From: Phycisphaerales bacterium
GTDB taxonomy: Bacteria; Planctomycetota; Phycisphaerae; Phycisphaerales; UBA1924
NCBI GenBank assembly: GCA_020427395.1
Contig: JAGQON010000035.1
Span: 1 to 33,658 of the forward strand
Direction of reading: 5' to 3'
Length of the DNA stretch: 33,658 bases
Positions 16,443 to 24,808 of the stretch are shown piece by piece (the first letter of the stretch is position 1; each line of letters starts with the position of its first letter). Below the pieces are notes generated by a model, which was not told the origin of the DNA, ran no database searches, and saw only the letters and a program-made list of their open reading frames with translations. A program made the position numbers and the translations under genes.

Positions 16443-16982
16443 ATGACCGCGAAGAAGACCACCACTAAGAAGAAGGACAAAGAACCGGCAGCGGCCAAGG
16501 CGGGCAAGTCCGCGGCGAAACCGACAAGCACGAAAGCCGCGAAGAAAAAGCCCACCAAGCGGTATGACGCGAACAACAAGACCACGAAGACAAAGGCGGG
16601 TGTCGAGTCCTACTTGGAGACGCTTGGGGAGGATCGGCGGGCGGACTGCGAGCAGCTCACCGCCATGATGCGTTCGCTCACCAAGGACGAGGGGGCGATG
16701 TGGGGCCCCACCATCGCCGGGTTCGGGCATACGCACCTGGTCTACGAGACCGGGCGGGAGATGGACTGGTTCCAGGTGGGTTTCTCGTCTCGCAAGCAAG
16801 CGCTGACGATCTATCTGATGGGAGACTTTGAGTCGCGTGCGGCGCTGCTGGAGCTGCTCGGGACGCACAAGACGGGGAAAGGATGCCTCTACATCAAGCG
16901 GCTGAGCGATGTGCACCTACCGACGCTCAAAAAACTGATCCAGGAGTCGTGCAAGGCGATGAAATCTGCCCACAAGGGCTGA
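16443..16982 (+). CDS. DUF1801 protein with histone-H1-like N-terminal tail
   Basis: A 179-aa protein. Residues 1-50 are a Lys/Ala/Thr/Pro-rich tail (KKTTTKKKDKEPAAAKAGKS and so on) like histone H1 or the tails of bacterial H1-like proteins. Residues 51-179 are a DUF1801 (YdhG-type) domain, with SYLETLGEDRRADCEQL, MWGPTIAGFG and FSSRKQALTIYLMG. The domain has no established activity. The ATG has GAGGAG upstream. The tail suggests nucleic-acid binding, which is inference. Similar tails occur on topoisomerase VI A and B and on the HU protein of this window. Confidence 0.85.
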   Translation: MTAKKTTTKKKDKEPAAAKAGKSAAKPTSTKAAKKKPTKRYDANNKTTKTKAGVESYLETLGEDRRADCEQLTAMMRSLTKDEGAMWGPTIAGFGHTHLVYETGREMDWFQVGFSSRKQALTIYLMGDFESRAALLELLGTHKTGKGCLYIKRLSDVHLPTLKKLIQESCKAMKSAHKG

Positions 16983-17107
16983 TCTGGTGGGCAACTATTA
17001 TGATTTCGTTCATCCGAATACTGCTCTGCTGCCCCCCACTTCTCTGGGATAGTATTAGGTGGAGATACGCCTCGTTTGTGACGGGGCATCAGAGGAGAGT
17101 TCACACG

Positions 17108-17800
17108 ATGACACGCACTTTTACAGTTGCTTCCCTGATCGTTTGCGCTGGCGTTGCCAACGCGGCCGATCTGTACTACCAGGATTTCTCGACTCAGGGT
17201 GTTGGCTACAGCACCTCGGTCGCTGAGTTCAGCGATGGGGCAGGGGATTTCTTCACCCAGACCAATGGCTCGAATGTCGGCTCGTTTATCAGCTACCTCG
17301 GGGCGGACGGCTCGTATTTCGCGGGGATGGACCTTGACGGCGAGGGCGCTGGTCTGCCGCTGATCCTGACGACTGACACCTTCGACATCAGCGGCGCGAC
17401 GAACCTGCAGTTCGCGATCGACCTCGCTGAGGACGACGACGGCGGCAACCAGGACTGGGACAGCAGCGACTTCGTTTCGGTCGAGTACTCGATCGATGGC
17501 GGCTCGTGGATGAGCATCTTTAATGTCATGAACGATGGCTCGGCCTTCAACACCGCGCCGCTGGTCAATGGTGTTGAGGTCACTGAGACCTTCAGCACCT
17601 TCATGGCTGACCTTTCCTCGCTCTCGGGTTCGACCATGGCGCTTCGCCTGGTGTGGAACCTCAACGCTGGCGATGAGGACCTGGCGATCGATAACATCTC
17701 GCTGACCGGCGATCTGGCGGTGGTCCCGCTCCCCCCGGCCGCTTGGGCTGGGCTGGGTATGCTTGGGCTGATGGGCGCTGCTCGTCTGCGTCGCAAGTAA
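17108..17800 (+). CDS. PEP-CTERM-like exported protein
   Basis: A 230-aa exported protein. The signal peptide (MTRTFTVASLIVCAGVANAA) is followed by a jelly-roll-like beta body with DLYYQDFSTQGVGYS and repeated acidic loops (DLAEDDDGGNQDWDSSDFVS). The C-terminus is a sorting tail of the VPLPPAAW type: VVPLPPAAWAGLGMLGLMG, then ARLRRK. This is a variant of PEP-CTERM processed by exosortase-like systems. The ATG at 17108 is chosen because of the signal peptide and the AGAGGAG upstream; the longer open frame has no protein-like sequence. A terminator follows. No function assigned. Confidence 0.83.
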   Translation: MTRTFTVASLIVCAGVANAADLYYQDFSTQGVGYSTSVAEFSDGAGDFFTQTNGSNVGSFISYLGADGSYFAGMDLDGEGAGLPLILTTDTFDISGATNLQFAIDLAEDDDGGNQDWDSSDFVSVEYSIDGGSWMSIFNVMNDGSAFNTAPLVNGVEVTETFSTFMADLSSLSGSTMALRLVWNLNAGDEDLAIDNISLTGDLAVVPLPPAAWAGLGMLGLMGAARLRRK

Positions 17801-17826
17801 GCCCGACTACAGATTAGACCATTGTG

Positions 17827-17853
17827 ACGCCCACGCGATGCGTGGGCGTTTTT
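17827..17853 (+). terminator. Rho-independent terminator of the PEP-CTERM-like gene
   Basis: A 10-bp perfect stem ACGCCCACGC / GCGTGGGCGT (17827-17836, 17840-17849) with a GAT loop runs into five T (17849-17853). It lies 27 bases after the stop and 12 bases before the end of the convergent MFS gene. Confidence 0.9.
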
Positions 17854-17864
17854 ACATGGTGCGA

Positions 17865-19283
17865 TCAGTCGCCATGATCCGCTTCCGGCAGTTGAGGTGG
17901 CGTCAGGCTTGCGGCCCAGACTGCGAGCACGATCGCGACGATTCCTGATGTGGCATAGACCTGATTGAAGTTGCCCGAGAAATCGCGCCAGAAGGAGAAG
18001 ATGAAGGGGCCGACGCTTGTTCCGATGACCATGAAAGTGGTGAGCGAGCCGCGGATCGCGCCGTGGTGTGTCCTGCCGTAGAAGCGGGCGAAGATGGGAC
18101 TGGCGAGGAGGAAGAGCAGGGACTGGCCGATCCCAAGGATGAAGTAGGCGGTATGGAGGAAGATAAGCGGATTGGCGGTTCGTGATGCGAGGGCAAAGCA
18201 GATGCAGGCCGAGCCGAGCGCGACGCCGGACGCGGCGAGGAGTGTCCGAGGGCGGACTTTGTCGATCAGGTGCCCGAATGGGATGGTGACGATGAGCGAG
18301 ACAACGCCGAAGGTCCCCACTGCTGCGGCCGCAGCGGGTTTGGAAAGCCCGAGGTCTGCGACCATGGGTTGCGTATGGAAGACGAACGAGGTGCCGACGG
18401 CCGCGGAGAGGACCATCGAGGCGGTGACGATCCAGTAGGCGCGAGTGCGGATGGCTTGGCGGAGCGTGAACTGTGGGCCGGTGTAGTTGGGGGTTGGCGA
18501 CTGGAGACCCGCGTCGCCCACGGAGGGTGCGTCGATTTCGATGTCGATCGCGTCTTCCTGATCGTGGTGCGGGTGTGGGTTCGGATCACCGTCGAGATGC
18601 TGCCCGAGGTCCTCGGGTGTGTTGACATAGGCGAGGAAGACCAGGGGAAGGACGATGATCCAGACGGCGAGCCCGAGGATGGCGTAGGTGGTGCTCCAGC
18701 TTGTTGCGGCGATCATGGCGAGTACGACGCTGGGGAGCAGGGCGACGGCGAGCGGCATGCCGAGGTGACGGATGGCCTCGACGAAGCCGAGCCGTCGCTC
18801 GTACCACATGGCAAGGGCATGCGAGGAGACGAGCCCGAGGGCGCCCTGACCGAGGAATCGGAGGCAGAAGAATCCGAGCGTGAGCGTCGCGAGGATGACC
18901 CATGGGCGTACGGGGCTCTGCGGGTCGATGTGCTTTGTGAGTGATGCGGCGGGTCCGATGACGATGCAGGCCGCGCCGAACGCGATGGCGACGATGGTCA
19001 TGACGAAGCGTGTGCCGTGCCTGTCGCTGAGGCGTCCAACGAGGGTGAGGGGGAGCGAGGCGCAGAAGGTGGCGATCATGTAGGCCGCGCTGAACTTGGA
19101 GAGGGAGATGCTGAGATCATCACGGATGGCATCGGAGAAGGTGCCGACAACAAATGACTGGCCCGGCGAGGTCGCCATAGTGGAGAGCGTGGTGATAGCG
19201 AGCATGACCCAGCCGTAGAACATGGGACTGGTGTTCGCCTTCTCGGCGCGACTGATCAGGATTTTTGCCAGAGGTGAATGCAT
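17865..19283 (-). CDS. Major facilitator superfamily transporter
   Basis: A 472-aa inner-membrane transporter with 12 predicted helices in two halves. The loop between helices 2 and 3 has the MFS signature GRLSDRHGTR, and the equivalent loop in the second half has GHLIDKVRPRT. A central cytoplasmic loop is acidic and His-rich (DGDPNPHPHHDQEDAIDIEI). The ATG at 19283 is chosen; a GTG at 19463 would add 60 residues without family similarity and overlap the upstream gene. The first helix (FYGWVMLAITTLSTM) resembles the oxalate/monocarboxylate-type MFS group, but the substrate is not assignable. The PaiB-like gene lies 119 bases upstream on the same strand. Confidence 0.88.
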   Translation of the reverse strand: MHSPLAKILISRAEKANTSPMFYGWVMLAITTLSTMATSPGQSFVVGTFSDAIRDDLSISLSKFSAAYMIATFCASLPLTLVGRLSDRHGTRFVMTIVAIAFGAACIVIGPAASLTKHIDPQSPVRPWVILATLTLGFFCLRFLGQGALGLVSSHALAMWYERRLGFVEAIRHLGMPLAVALLPSVVLAMIAATSWSTTYAILGLAVWIIVLPLVFLAYVNTPEDLGQHLDGDPNPHPHHDQEDAIDIEIDAPSVGDAGLQSPTPNYTGPQFTLRQAIRTRAYWIVTASMVLSAAVGTSFVFHTQPMVADLGLSKPAAAAAVGTFGVVSLIVTIPFGHLIDKVRPRTLLAASGVALGSACICFALASRTANPLIFLHTAYFILGIGQSLLFLLASPIFARFYGRTHHGAIRGSLTTFMVIGTSVGPFIFSFWRDFSGNFNQVYATSGIVAIVLAVWAASLTPPQLPEADHGD

Positions 19284-19402
19284 GCTGTATCCAAAGGGGG
19301 AGCGTATGCGCTTGAATGGTGCGGGTGATCTCGGCAGCGAACACAGCTTCTCGGTTGGATTGGGTACCCATCGGTATGCGTCGAGGATGAGTGAACGCGG
19401 GG

Positions 19403-20041
19403 TCACTGATTCAGTGACATGTGGATCTTCTGCGCGATCGCGCGTGAGCCCTCTTTGTTGCACCGCGACAGGTGGTCAGCCACGGATCGGCGGTCCTCAT
19501 CGGAAAACTGCTGATGGAGCTTGGAGATCATCTCGCATTGTTCGACTTCGATCTCGAACTGGGTGATGAGCGGGTAGAGGCGTTCGATGTAGCCGGGCGC
19601 GGCCATCGAGGTCTGCCAAATCGGGTAATCGCCGGCCTCGGCGTACTGCGGCTCGATGAGTGATGAGAGGTCGTCGATCAGCGTGCGGAATCGATCGATG
19701 CCTTCGACGATCCGTGCGCGTCCTCGGACAGACACTTCCTCGAAGTCGTATGTCCCGCCTCGGCCTTTATCGACCCGCCAATGCGGCGAGACATAGGTCG
19801 AGTGGCCGGAGAATACGACGAGGACATCAGCGCCGTCGAGGCCCTGGACCTGCGGGTTCTGGGCGTTGAGGTGTGCTCGGAGCCGATTGGGCACGGCTTC
19901 GACGGTGTCGACGACGAAGGGGATCCGGGTCGCTCTGAGCAAGTCTTGGGTAGTAATAAGCTGTGCGAGCGGGTGGGCTTGCATCAAGTTGACTGCTTGA
20001 GCAGAATCGGGCTGCTGACGCCATTGGGGCGGGTAGGTCAT
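19403..20041 (-). CDS. PaiB-like FMN-binding protein
   Basis: A 212-aa protein of the PaiB family (FMN-binding split-barrel fold, described in Bacillus as a negative transcriptional regulator). Family features are the N-terminal MTYPPQWRQ, LAQLITTQDLLRATRIPFVVD, LRAHLNAQNPQV, and VLVVFSGHSTYVSPHW, with a final helix EDRRSVADHLSR. One deviation: the usual VPTWNY motif after the SP-W segment reads GGTYDFEEV here, so flavin binding may be altered. The ATG has AGGACAGGAA upstream. The MFS gene follows 119 bases downstream, and the two may be co-transcribed. The function in this organism is unknown. Confidence 0.8.
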   Translation of the reverse strand: MTYPPQWRQQPDSAQAVNLMQAHPLAQLITTQDLLRATRIPFVVDTVEAVPNRLRAHLNAQNPQVQGLDGADVLVVFSGHSTYVSPHWRVDKGRGGTYDFEEVSVRGRARIVEGIDRFRTLIDDLSSLIEPQYAEAGDYPIWQTSMAAPGYIERLYPLITQFEIEVEQCEMISKLHQQFSDEDRRSVADHLSRCNKEGSRAIAQKIHMSLNQ

Positions 20042-20387
20042 TTCCTGTCCTTGGCTACTTGAATCCGATCATCAGCAGGATAGGGCTTCAGCCGGAGGTA
20101 TTGAAGTTGGATTGAGTGCACTGCTCAGGATCGAGCAGATATGCAAGTTTATGGGCACGAAGCCAAGGGCGTCGCGAGAGCAAGATACCTCTCGGCAGCG
20201 TTCAAAGAGTTGAATCGTTGAGCATCCCTCGGATGGGTGCTCTGCGACTTGAGTTGAAGGGCCTCGCAAATCAGCGTGACAGAACTCCAGATGAGTTCAC
20301 GCAGATCGATGACGGCACCCGAAACCTGAAAGCGCGGTATCTCCTGTAGTCCGCAGCGGCCAAGGACGAGCTTTGGGATGTGGCGAA
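20042..20387. other. Intergenic region without a supported gene
   Basis: Short open frames exist on both strands (for example 20149-20466 minus), but none has a ribosome-binding site, family motif or consistent coding pattern. The composition is less GC-rich than the flanking genes. It may hold promoters for the PaiB-like gene or a decayed gene. No terminator hairpin was identified. Confidence 0.4.
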
Positions 20388-21470
20388 TCAGTCCTGTTGC
20401 GGTTCGAGCGTCCGACGATGGATGATGTCGAGCACGAGCGTGAGATCGTTGCCCTCCACCAACCATTCGCGTGTCCGAAGAGTTCCATCCGGTGCAAACT
20501 CAAAACGAACGAGTCGACGATCGCTCGCATCGCCCTCATATCGCGTCAGATCGAGTTCCAGATCCCGGTCATTGGACAGGGTCACCCTCCCCTCGAATAC
20601 CCCTCCCGAAGACGACATCGCCACACATCGCAACTCGTCACCCCCAACATGGTGGTAGAAGTAGGCGTCAAGCAGATGATCTGGCTTGTTGGCTTTGGAT
20701 TCTCCCTTGACGCTCAGAGCGACCACATCCAAGTGCTCCATCCAATGGAAGTTTGATTGAACGAGTTCCGCCCTGCCGTCATCCCGGCCCTCCCACCGAC
20801 CTAAGAAGGGAACGAATGCTTGGATGCTCTTCGAGGGTGTCGGCACCTGACCAGCCGCAGGTACCGGTGGTGAACTGAGCTCGACAGAACGGGCGTATTC
20901 CCACTCTGCGAGAGGTGCCAGACCGCGTCCGCTGTCTTCGAGGAGGATGTCGCGATAACGATCCGGGCCGTCAAAGACCCATCGCGCCGCCAGCTTCCGC
21001 CGACTCCCCGGCTGGTAGAGTTCGAGAGCGGATTCAGCTCGATCGCCATCAAACTTGATCGTGCCTTCCCCGACGCCACGGCCGATGCCGGGGATGTCTG
21101 GATGAAAACTCAAGCTCCGGATCTGCTCGCGATCCGGGTGCCAGTAGTAGATCATCAGTTCTCGCCACGGGTTGCCGTCGATGTCGGTCCCCACGCGATG
21201 CGCGCGAATGGAGTGTTGACCTGGTCCCCATTGCCATGCGGTAGCATGGAGCGTGCCGAGTCGCCATTCGCCGGCCTCCATGCGTGCGAATGCGGCCATC
21301 GGTGCCGATCCCTCCGCGGGCTCGCTCGCTGGCGTCGGTTGCGTGTTCATGCCTCGGACGGAGGTATCGAACACATGGACGCCCAAGAACAAGATCATCA
21401 AAAGCACAGAGCAGGATCGGCAGCCGGAGCCGGAGAACAGGCACCGAGCGAGAAGCATCTTGGTTTGCAT
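20388..21470 (-). CDS. Exported protein with two lipocalin-like halves, function unknown
   Basis: A 360-aa protein. The ATG at 21470 starts a signal-anchor region whose core is CSVLLMILFLGVHVF. The rest appears to be two related beta-rich halves. The second (from FVPFLGRWEGRDDG) resembles DUF1579-type lipocalin-like domains, with YFYHHVGGDELRCVAMSSSG followed by GRVTLSNDRDLELDL. The first has the parallel order YYWHPDREQIRSLSFHPD, then GEGTIKFDGDRAESALEL. An internal duplication is therefore likely. A longer frame to 21614 is open but looks non-coding. No catalytic motif was recognised. It lies on the same strand as the hydrolase upstream, but 399 bases away. Confidence 0.7.
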   Translation of the reverse strand: MQTKMLLARCLFSGSGCRSCSVLLMILFLGVHVFDTSVRGMNTQPTPASEPAEGSAPMAAFARMEAGEWRLGTLHATAWQWGPGQHSIRAHRVGTDIDGNPWRELMIYYWHPDREQIRSLSFHPDIPGIGRGVGEGTIKFDGDRAESALELYQPGSRRKLAARWVFDGPDRYRDILLEDSGRGLAPLAEWEYARSVELSSPPVPAAGQVPTPSKSIQAFVPFLGRWEGRDDGRAELVQSNFHWMEHLDVVALSVKGESKANKPDHLLDAYFYHHVGGDELRCVAMSSSGGVFEGRVTLSNDRDLELDLTRYEGDASDRRLVRFEFAPDGTLRTREWLVEGNDLTLVLDIIHRRTLEPQQD

Positions 21471-21869
21471 AAGCCTGTGTACCCGACAACCCAAATAGTG
21501 TTGCGGTTCTGAAGCCAAACTCCAACCTGCACCCCGGAAGTACTGCCATGGAAAATGCTTCCTATGGCTCATAACCGGGGTAACAGGACACCAGTTGAAC
21601 TCTCTACGCCCCAAATCGGTTAATGGAGCCTGGAAACGCAGATTCTGGTCTTGCGCTGAGCCACACCCTGAATTCGGCCTTCCCGCTTCAATCGCTCGAG
21701 CGTTGAGATTCGCCTGAGCGATTTGTGATCATGCCGCCCACAGGTGAGATGGAACGCGGGACCGCGTGATGGTGACCGCCGACATCTGTCGGTTACTGTA
21801 CGCGACTGAGCAGATGTCCTATGGGTGCCGTCAAGCTCTGGGGGGGCACCCGCCCCAGGGTTCCGGTAC
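21471..21869. other. Intergenic region without a supported gene
   Basis: No ribosome-binding site plus coding frame could be supported. A minus-strand open frame (21620-22003) overlaps the 3' end of the hydrolase and is arginine- and serine-rich, as expected of a chance frame in high-GC DNA. No terminator or repeat was recognised. Confidence 0.4.
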
Positions 21870-23228
21870 TCAGCGATCATCAGCAATGAGTTCCCAGCCC
21901 TGGTCCCGAACCCAAGCGGACCGACAGGCGGCGCTGAACTCAGCCGAGGCATCGAAGATCTCCTGTGGGGTAAGTGCAAGCGTGCGACGCCAGCGCAACT
22001 CAAGGATGGACCCGCCGTTCGCGTCTACCAGTTCCGCAACGGCACCGGGTGTGAAGTCATCGAAGGCGGCGCGCACTGTATCGAGTCGTGAGGCAATGCG
22101 AAAATGGCAAATGAACTCCAGTGTCGCGGTTTCGCCCAACGCAACTCCATCTGCACGCTGCTCAGCGAGCAAACGCAGGTCTCGGGCTTCTCGCTGCTCA
22201 CGGTAGAAGGATCGAACAACAGCATGCACCGCGTCGGAATCCAGCCGCGGCTCCCCATCCCCGCCATGCATCATCTGTCTCGCCAGCCAGCGGTTCACCG
22301 GTGCGAGCGGAGTGAAGTGGTCTTCGTCCTCCAACAGCGCGAAATGAATGTTTGGATTCTCAGTGGCTTCCTTGAGCATCACAAGGTCTTCGATATTCGC
22401 TCGCTCGCCTTCCACAATCAGCGTAGGTGTGCGGATGGAGTCCAAGAAGTACAGCGGGGAGCGAAGGCGAACTTCGTCGGGGTTCGACTGATCGAACGGC
22501 CAGGTTTGTCCGCCATAGTCGGTGACGCGTGCAACTGGACCGAACGCGACGACTGCGCAGAAGAGATCCGTGGATTGCGCTGCGAGCAGAGCGAGTGTAC
22601 CGCCGGTGCTGTGGCCCGCGAGGACGATGCGGTCGGGGTCGACAAACGGAAGAGATCGCAGGTACGCTGCGGCTGCCAGCACATCGTCGACTTCACCGAG
22701 GAATGCTTCCTGAACGCCCGGATTGTCGGCGGTCCCTCGCACGGTTGGCGCGAGCATCACAACGCCCTCGTCGCGATATGCCGATGCGGACTGATCGTTT
22801 TCAGGAGCCCCCCGTGTCCAGATTCCGTTGCCGCCTCGTGCAGCGGGAAATCCGCCCGTGAGCCAGACGATCGCGGGGCGGCGATCTCCCGGCTCGATGT
22901 CGGTGTGAACCGAGAGGTATGCTCGCATCGGGCCTAGTGGTGATGGGTAATAGACGAGTGAGAAGATATCTGGGGGAGGCGGATCAAGCGGACGGTCGAC
23001 ACGCCTTGCCTCGTGGAGCTGTGTTTGGAAGCTTCGCCGCGATTCAACGAGCCCGTCTTGCGCCACAGCGCACGGCGCGGCTGGAATGGACAGGAAAAAT
23101 GCTGACGCCACGAGGGATCGCGTGCATTGCCCCCACCCGGAACGCGGAGAACCTCGCCGCCGAGAACGGCGTGAAAAAACTCTGCGGGGCTCATTGTCTC
23201 GCTGTGTCTCGGATGGAGTCTGATTCAT
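21870..23228 (-). CDS. Exported alpha/beta hydrolase with RraB-like C-terminal domain
   Basis: A 452-aa protein. After a long arginine-rich N-region comes a hydrophobic export signal (SLVASAFFLSIPAAPCAVAQ). The alpha/beta hydrolase domain (about 85-325) is of the dipeptidyl-peptidase/acyl-esterase type: VLAGHSTGGTLALLAAQ with nucleophile Ser207, an acidic residue around Glu274 (LIVEGERAN), and His304 (EDEDHFTPL). Residues 360-450 form a separate alpha/beta domain, LEFICHFRIASRL to DQGWELIADD. Its pattern resembles the RraB/DUF695 fold (E. coli RNase E inhibitor), though only weakly. The ATG at 23228 is chosen over a GTG four codons earlier. The substrate is unknown. Export of an RraB-like module would be unexpected, so that assignment is tentative. 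Confidence 0.75.
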   Translation of the reverse strand: MNQTPSETQRDNEPRRVFSRRSRRRGSPRSGWGQCTRSLVASAFFLSIPAAPCAVAQDGLVESRRSFQTQLHEARRVDRPLDPPPPDIFSLVYYPSPLGPMRAYLSVHTDIEPGDRRPAIVWLTGGFPAARGGNGIWTRGAPENDQSASAYRDEGVVMLAPTVRGTADNPGVQEAFLGEVDDVLAAAAYLRSLPFVDPDRIVLAGHSTGGTLALLAAQSTDLFCAVVAFGPVARVTDYGGQTWPFDQSNPDEVRLRSPLYFLDSIRTPTLIVEGERANIEDLVMLKEATENPNIHFALLEDEDHFTPLAPVNRWLARQMMHGGDGEPRLDSDAVHAVVRSFYREQREARDLRLLAEQRADGVALGETATLEFICHFRIASRLDTVRAAFDDFTPGAVAELVDANGGSILELRWRRTLALTPQEIFDASAEFSAACRSAWVRDQGWELIADDR

Positions 23229-23565
23229 CGCTTCCCTCACCTTGTCTCTGACTACAGACCTTCATCGTCAAGTATAATGGAGTTCCTGGCTTGAGCGTAT
23301 CGCTCAAACTGATCCGGGCCTGGGAGGTCGAAGATCAAAGCAGCTCTATCAACGGCTCGACTCGGTGTCCAACAACGACCAAGCCCTTCGATGAGATCAT
23401 CGAAAGGCATGGTTATGAAACAATCGGGGTGAGAGAACTCCAATTAGACTCATTCAGACCGAGATCGACATCTGGGGGCTGAAAACGCGGACTCTAGTTT
23501 CGGCGTATGCACGGCGCGCCCATGCTGTCCGGGTCTGGAGCTAACGGCCGTACATATCATGAAGC
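23229..23565. other. Intergenic region holding the left att-like repeat
   Basis: No gene could be supported. Small frames on both strands lack ribosome-binding sites; the minus-strand one starts at a TTG directly preceded by a stop. The notable content is the 14-bp copy of the tRNA-Pro 3' end at 23422-23435. An inverted pair CAGACC / GGTCTG also flanks about 70 bases between that copy and the acetyltransferase gene. Confidence 0.45.
23422..23435 (+). repeat. Left copy of 14-bp direct repeat (tRNA-Pro 3' end), att-like
   Basis: AATCGGGGTGAGAG is identical to 25443-25456, which is the 3' end of the tRNA-Pro gene plus two downstream bases. After the exact block, 4 of the next 7 bases also agree. 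Same orientation, 2,021 bases apart. Confidence 0.7.
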
Positions 23566-24225
23566 ATGACGACAATGGCATCATCATCGTGGGTCACAGC
23601 CGACCGACTCGACGCTCCGGAGGTGGAGTTGATTTGTCTCGAACCGCTCGGGGTGCATCATGCAAGAGACCTGCACGCGGTTGCAGATCCTGACCTGTTT
23701 CGTCACAGCATGCAGGGGCCTCCGGAGTGGTCCGTAAAGGGGTTTGAGACTGAACTGGATCGAACGCTCTCGCTGCCCGATGTTGTCGGCTTCGCGATGG
23801 TGCTGAAGCGCGATGCCGGTGGGCTGCCTGCTGGCCATGCGGTGGGCCGAACGACTTTCATGGACATCCGCGAACCGCATCGGGGTCTGGAGATCGGCCG
23901 TACATGGATCGGGCGTTCGTTTCATTCAACCCGAGTGAATCCGGAGTCGAAGTACCTCATGCTCCGCCACGCGTTTGAGACCTTGAGGCCGACCGCTATT
24001 CGGGTACAGATCACCACAAATGGCACGAATATGCAAAGTCAACGGGCGATTGAGAACCTGGGCGCTGTCCGCGAAGGAGTCCTCCGTAACGCCCGTGTGA
24101 TGCCGGCGTGGCATGATCGAACGGAGCCCCTTGTGCAGAACTGGGTGTACTACAGCATCCTCTCCGAAGAATGGCCCGTCGTGAAGACTCGCTTGGAGCA
24201 ACGATTAGCTGGACTGCGCCTATAA
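23566..24225 (+). CDS. GNAT-family acetyltransferase (RimJ/RimL-like)
   Basis: A 219-aa acetyl-CoA-dependent N-acetyltransferase. The core is typical of the RimJ/RimL branch: LEIGRTWIGRSFHSTRVNPE (beta 4 and acetyl-CoA loop region), KYLMLRHAFETLRPTAIRVQ, then TNMQSQRAIENLGAVREGVL and the closing VYYSILSEEWPVVKTRLEQ. The acceptor is not predictable; relatives modify ribosomal protein N-termini, small amines or antibiotics. The ATG at 23566 begins 130 bases after the left att-like repeat, so this gene is part of the accessory segment next to tRNA-Pro. It has no operon partner. Confidence 0.88.
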   Translation: MTTMASSSWVTADRLDAPEVELICLEPLGVHHARDLHAVADPDLFRHSMQGPPEWSVKGFETELDRTLSLPDVVGFAMVLKRDAGGLPAGHAVGRTTFMDIREPHRGLEIGRTWIGRSFHSTRVNPESKYLMLRHAFETLRPTAIRVQITTNGTNMQSQRAIENLGAVREGVLRNARVMPAWHDRTEPLVQNWVYYSILSEEWPVVKTRLEQRLAGLRL

Positions 24226-24341
24226 CGGCGTGCGTGAGTGCGGCTCGTACTCGAAGACAAATCGCTGTTGAGGTTGTTAGCTTGGATACGACTTTGCCGT
24301 TTACTCTTCGGAGTGTTTGTTCCGGTGCGGTTTGTATTTTC

Positions 24342-24683
24342 TTACAGCTCTAAGATAGTGGATTGCCCGTGAGAACAGTCTCCGTTCAACCATTCCCAGT
24401 GTTCTTCAAACCGCAACTTGCCGTCTTTGTCTCTAGAAGGTATCGAATGACACTTTCCATACATGATCTGATTGTTTTCTGCGATGTGATGGTACAGAAT
24501 CTCAAGTGAGCCATCGTGATTTTGTGTGGCGACAAGATGACCAACAAGAATGGCACCGCCGCTGTACTCTGCCCACACACGGTTGCCGTCTTGGTGGTAC
24601 TTGAAGATTGTGCATTCATCGACTTGTCCGTTGCTCGTTGCTGATACCACCCTGAACTTTTTCCCATCGAGATCGTACTGCAT
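24342..24683 (-). CDS. Small conserved protein of the 'N-acetylglutamate synthase' label family
   Basis: A 113-aa protein matching a widespread small family that databases often label N-acetylglutamate synthase, although it lacks a GNAT fold and the activity is unproven. Features: DGKKFRVVSATSNGQVDECT, FKYHQDGNRVWAEYSGGAIL, YHHIAENNQIMYGKC, and EEHWEWLNGD with an ending STILEL. The repeated strand pattern points to a small beta-sheet protein. The ATG at 24683 has GGCGGTGAGC upstream and matches the family N-terminus; the frame is open to 24812 but that part is not family-like. It lies in the AT-richer accessory segment, in opposite orientation to the acetyltransferase. Confidence 0.8.
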   Translation of the reverse strand: MQYDLDGKKFRVVSATSNGQVDECTIFKYHQDGNRVWAEYSGGAILVGHLVATQNHDGSLEILYHHIAENNQIMYGKCHSIPSRDKDGKLRFEEHWEWLNGDCSHGQSTILEL

Positions 24684-24808
24684 GCTCACCGCCTTGTACC
24701 TTGCCGAAAATCGTCTTGTCGCACTCCTGCTCGGAACGGTACTATAAGACAGAAGGAACTGCTCCGGCACGGCATTCGTATGCGATGCCATCGTCACTTC
24801 CAACTGGA

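Noticed and set aside
20072..20466. Short frames in the gap downstream of the lipocalin-like gene
   Set aside because: Several overlapping frames on both strands with no start signals. They run into the 3' end of the supported gene.
21620..22003. 127-codon frame between the lipocalin-like gene and the hydrolase
   Set aside because: No ribosome-binding site or recognisable motif, arginine-rich, and it overlaps the supported 3' end of the hydrolase.
23252..23482. Two small opposing frames near the left att-like repeat
   Set aside because: The minus frame starts at TTG directly after a stop codon; neither has a ribosome-binding site or family resemblance. A decayed gene cannot be excluded.
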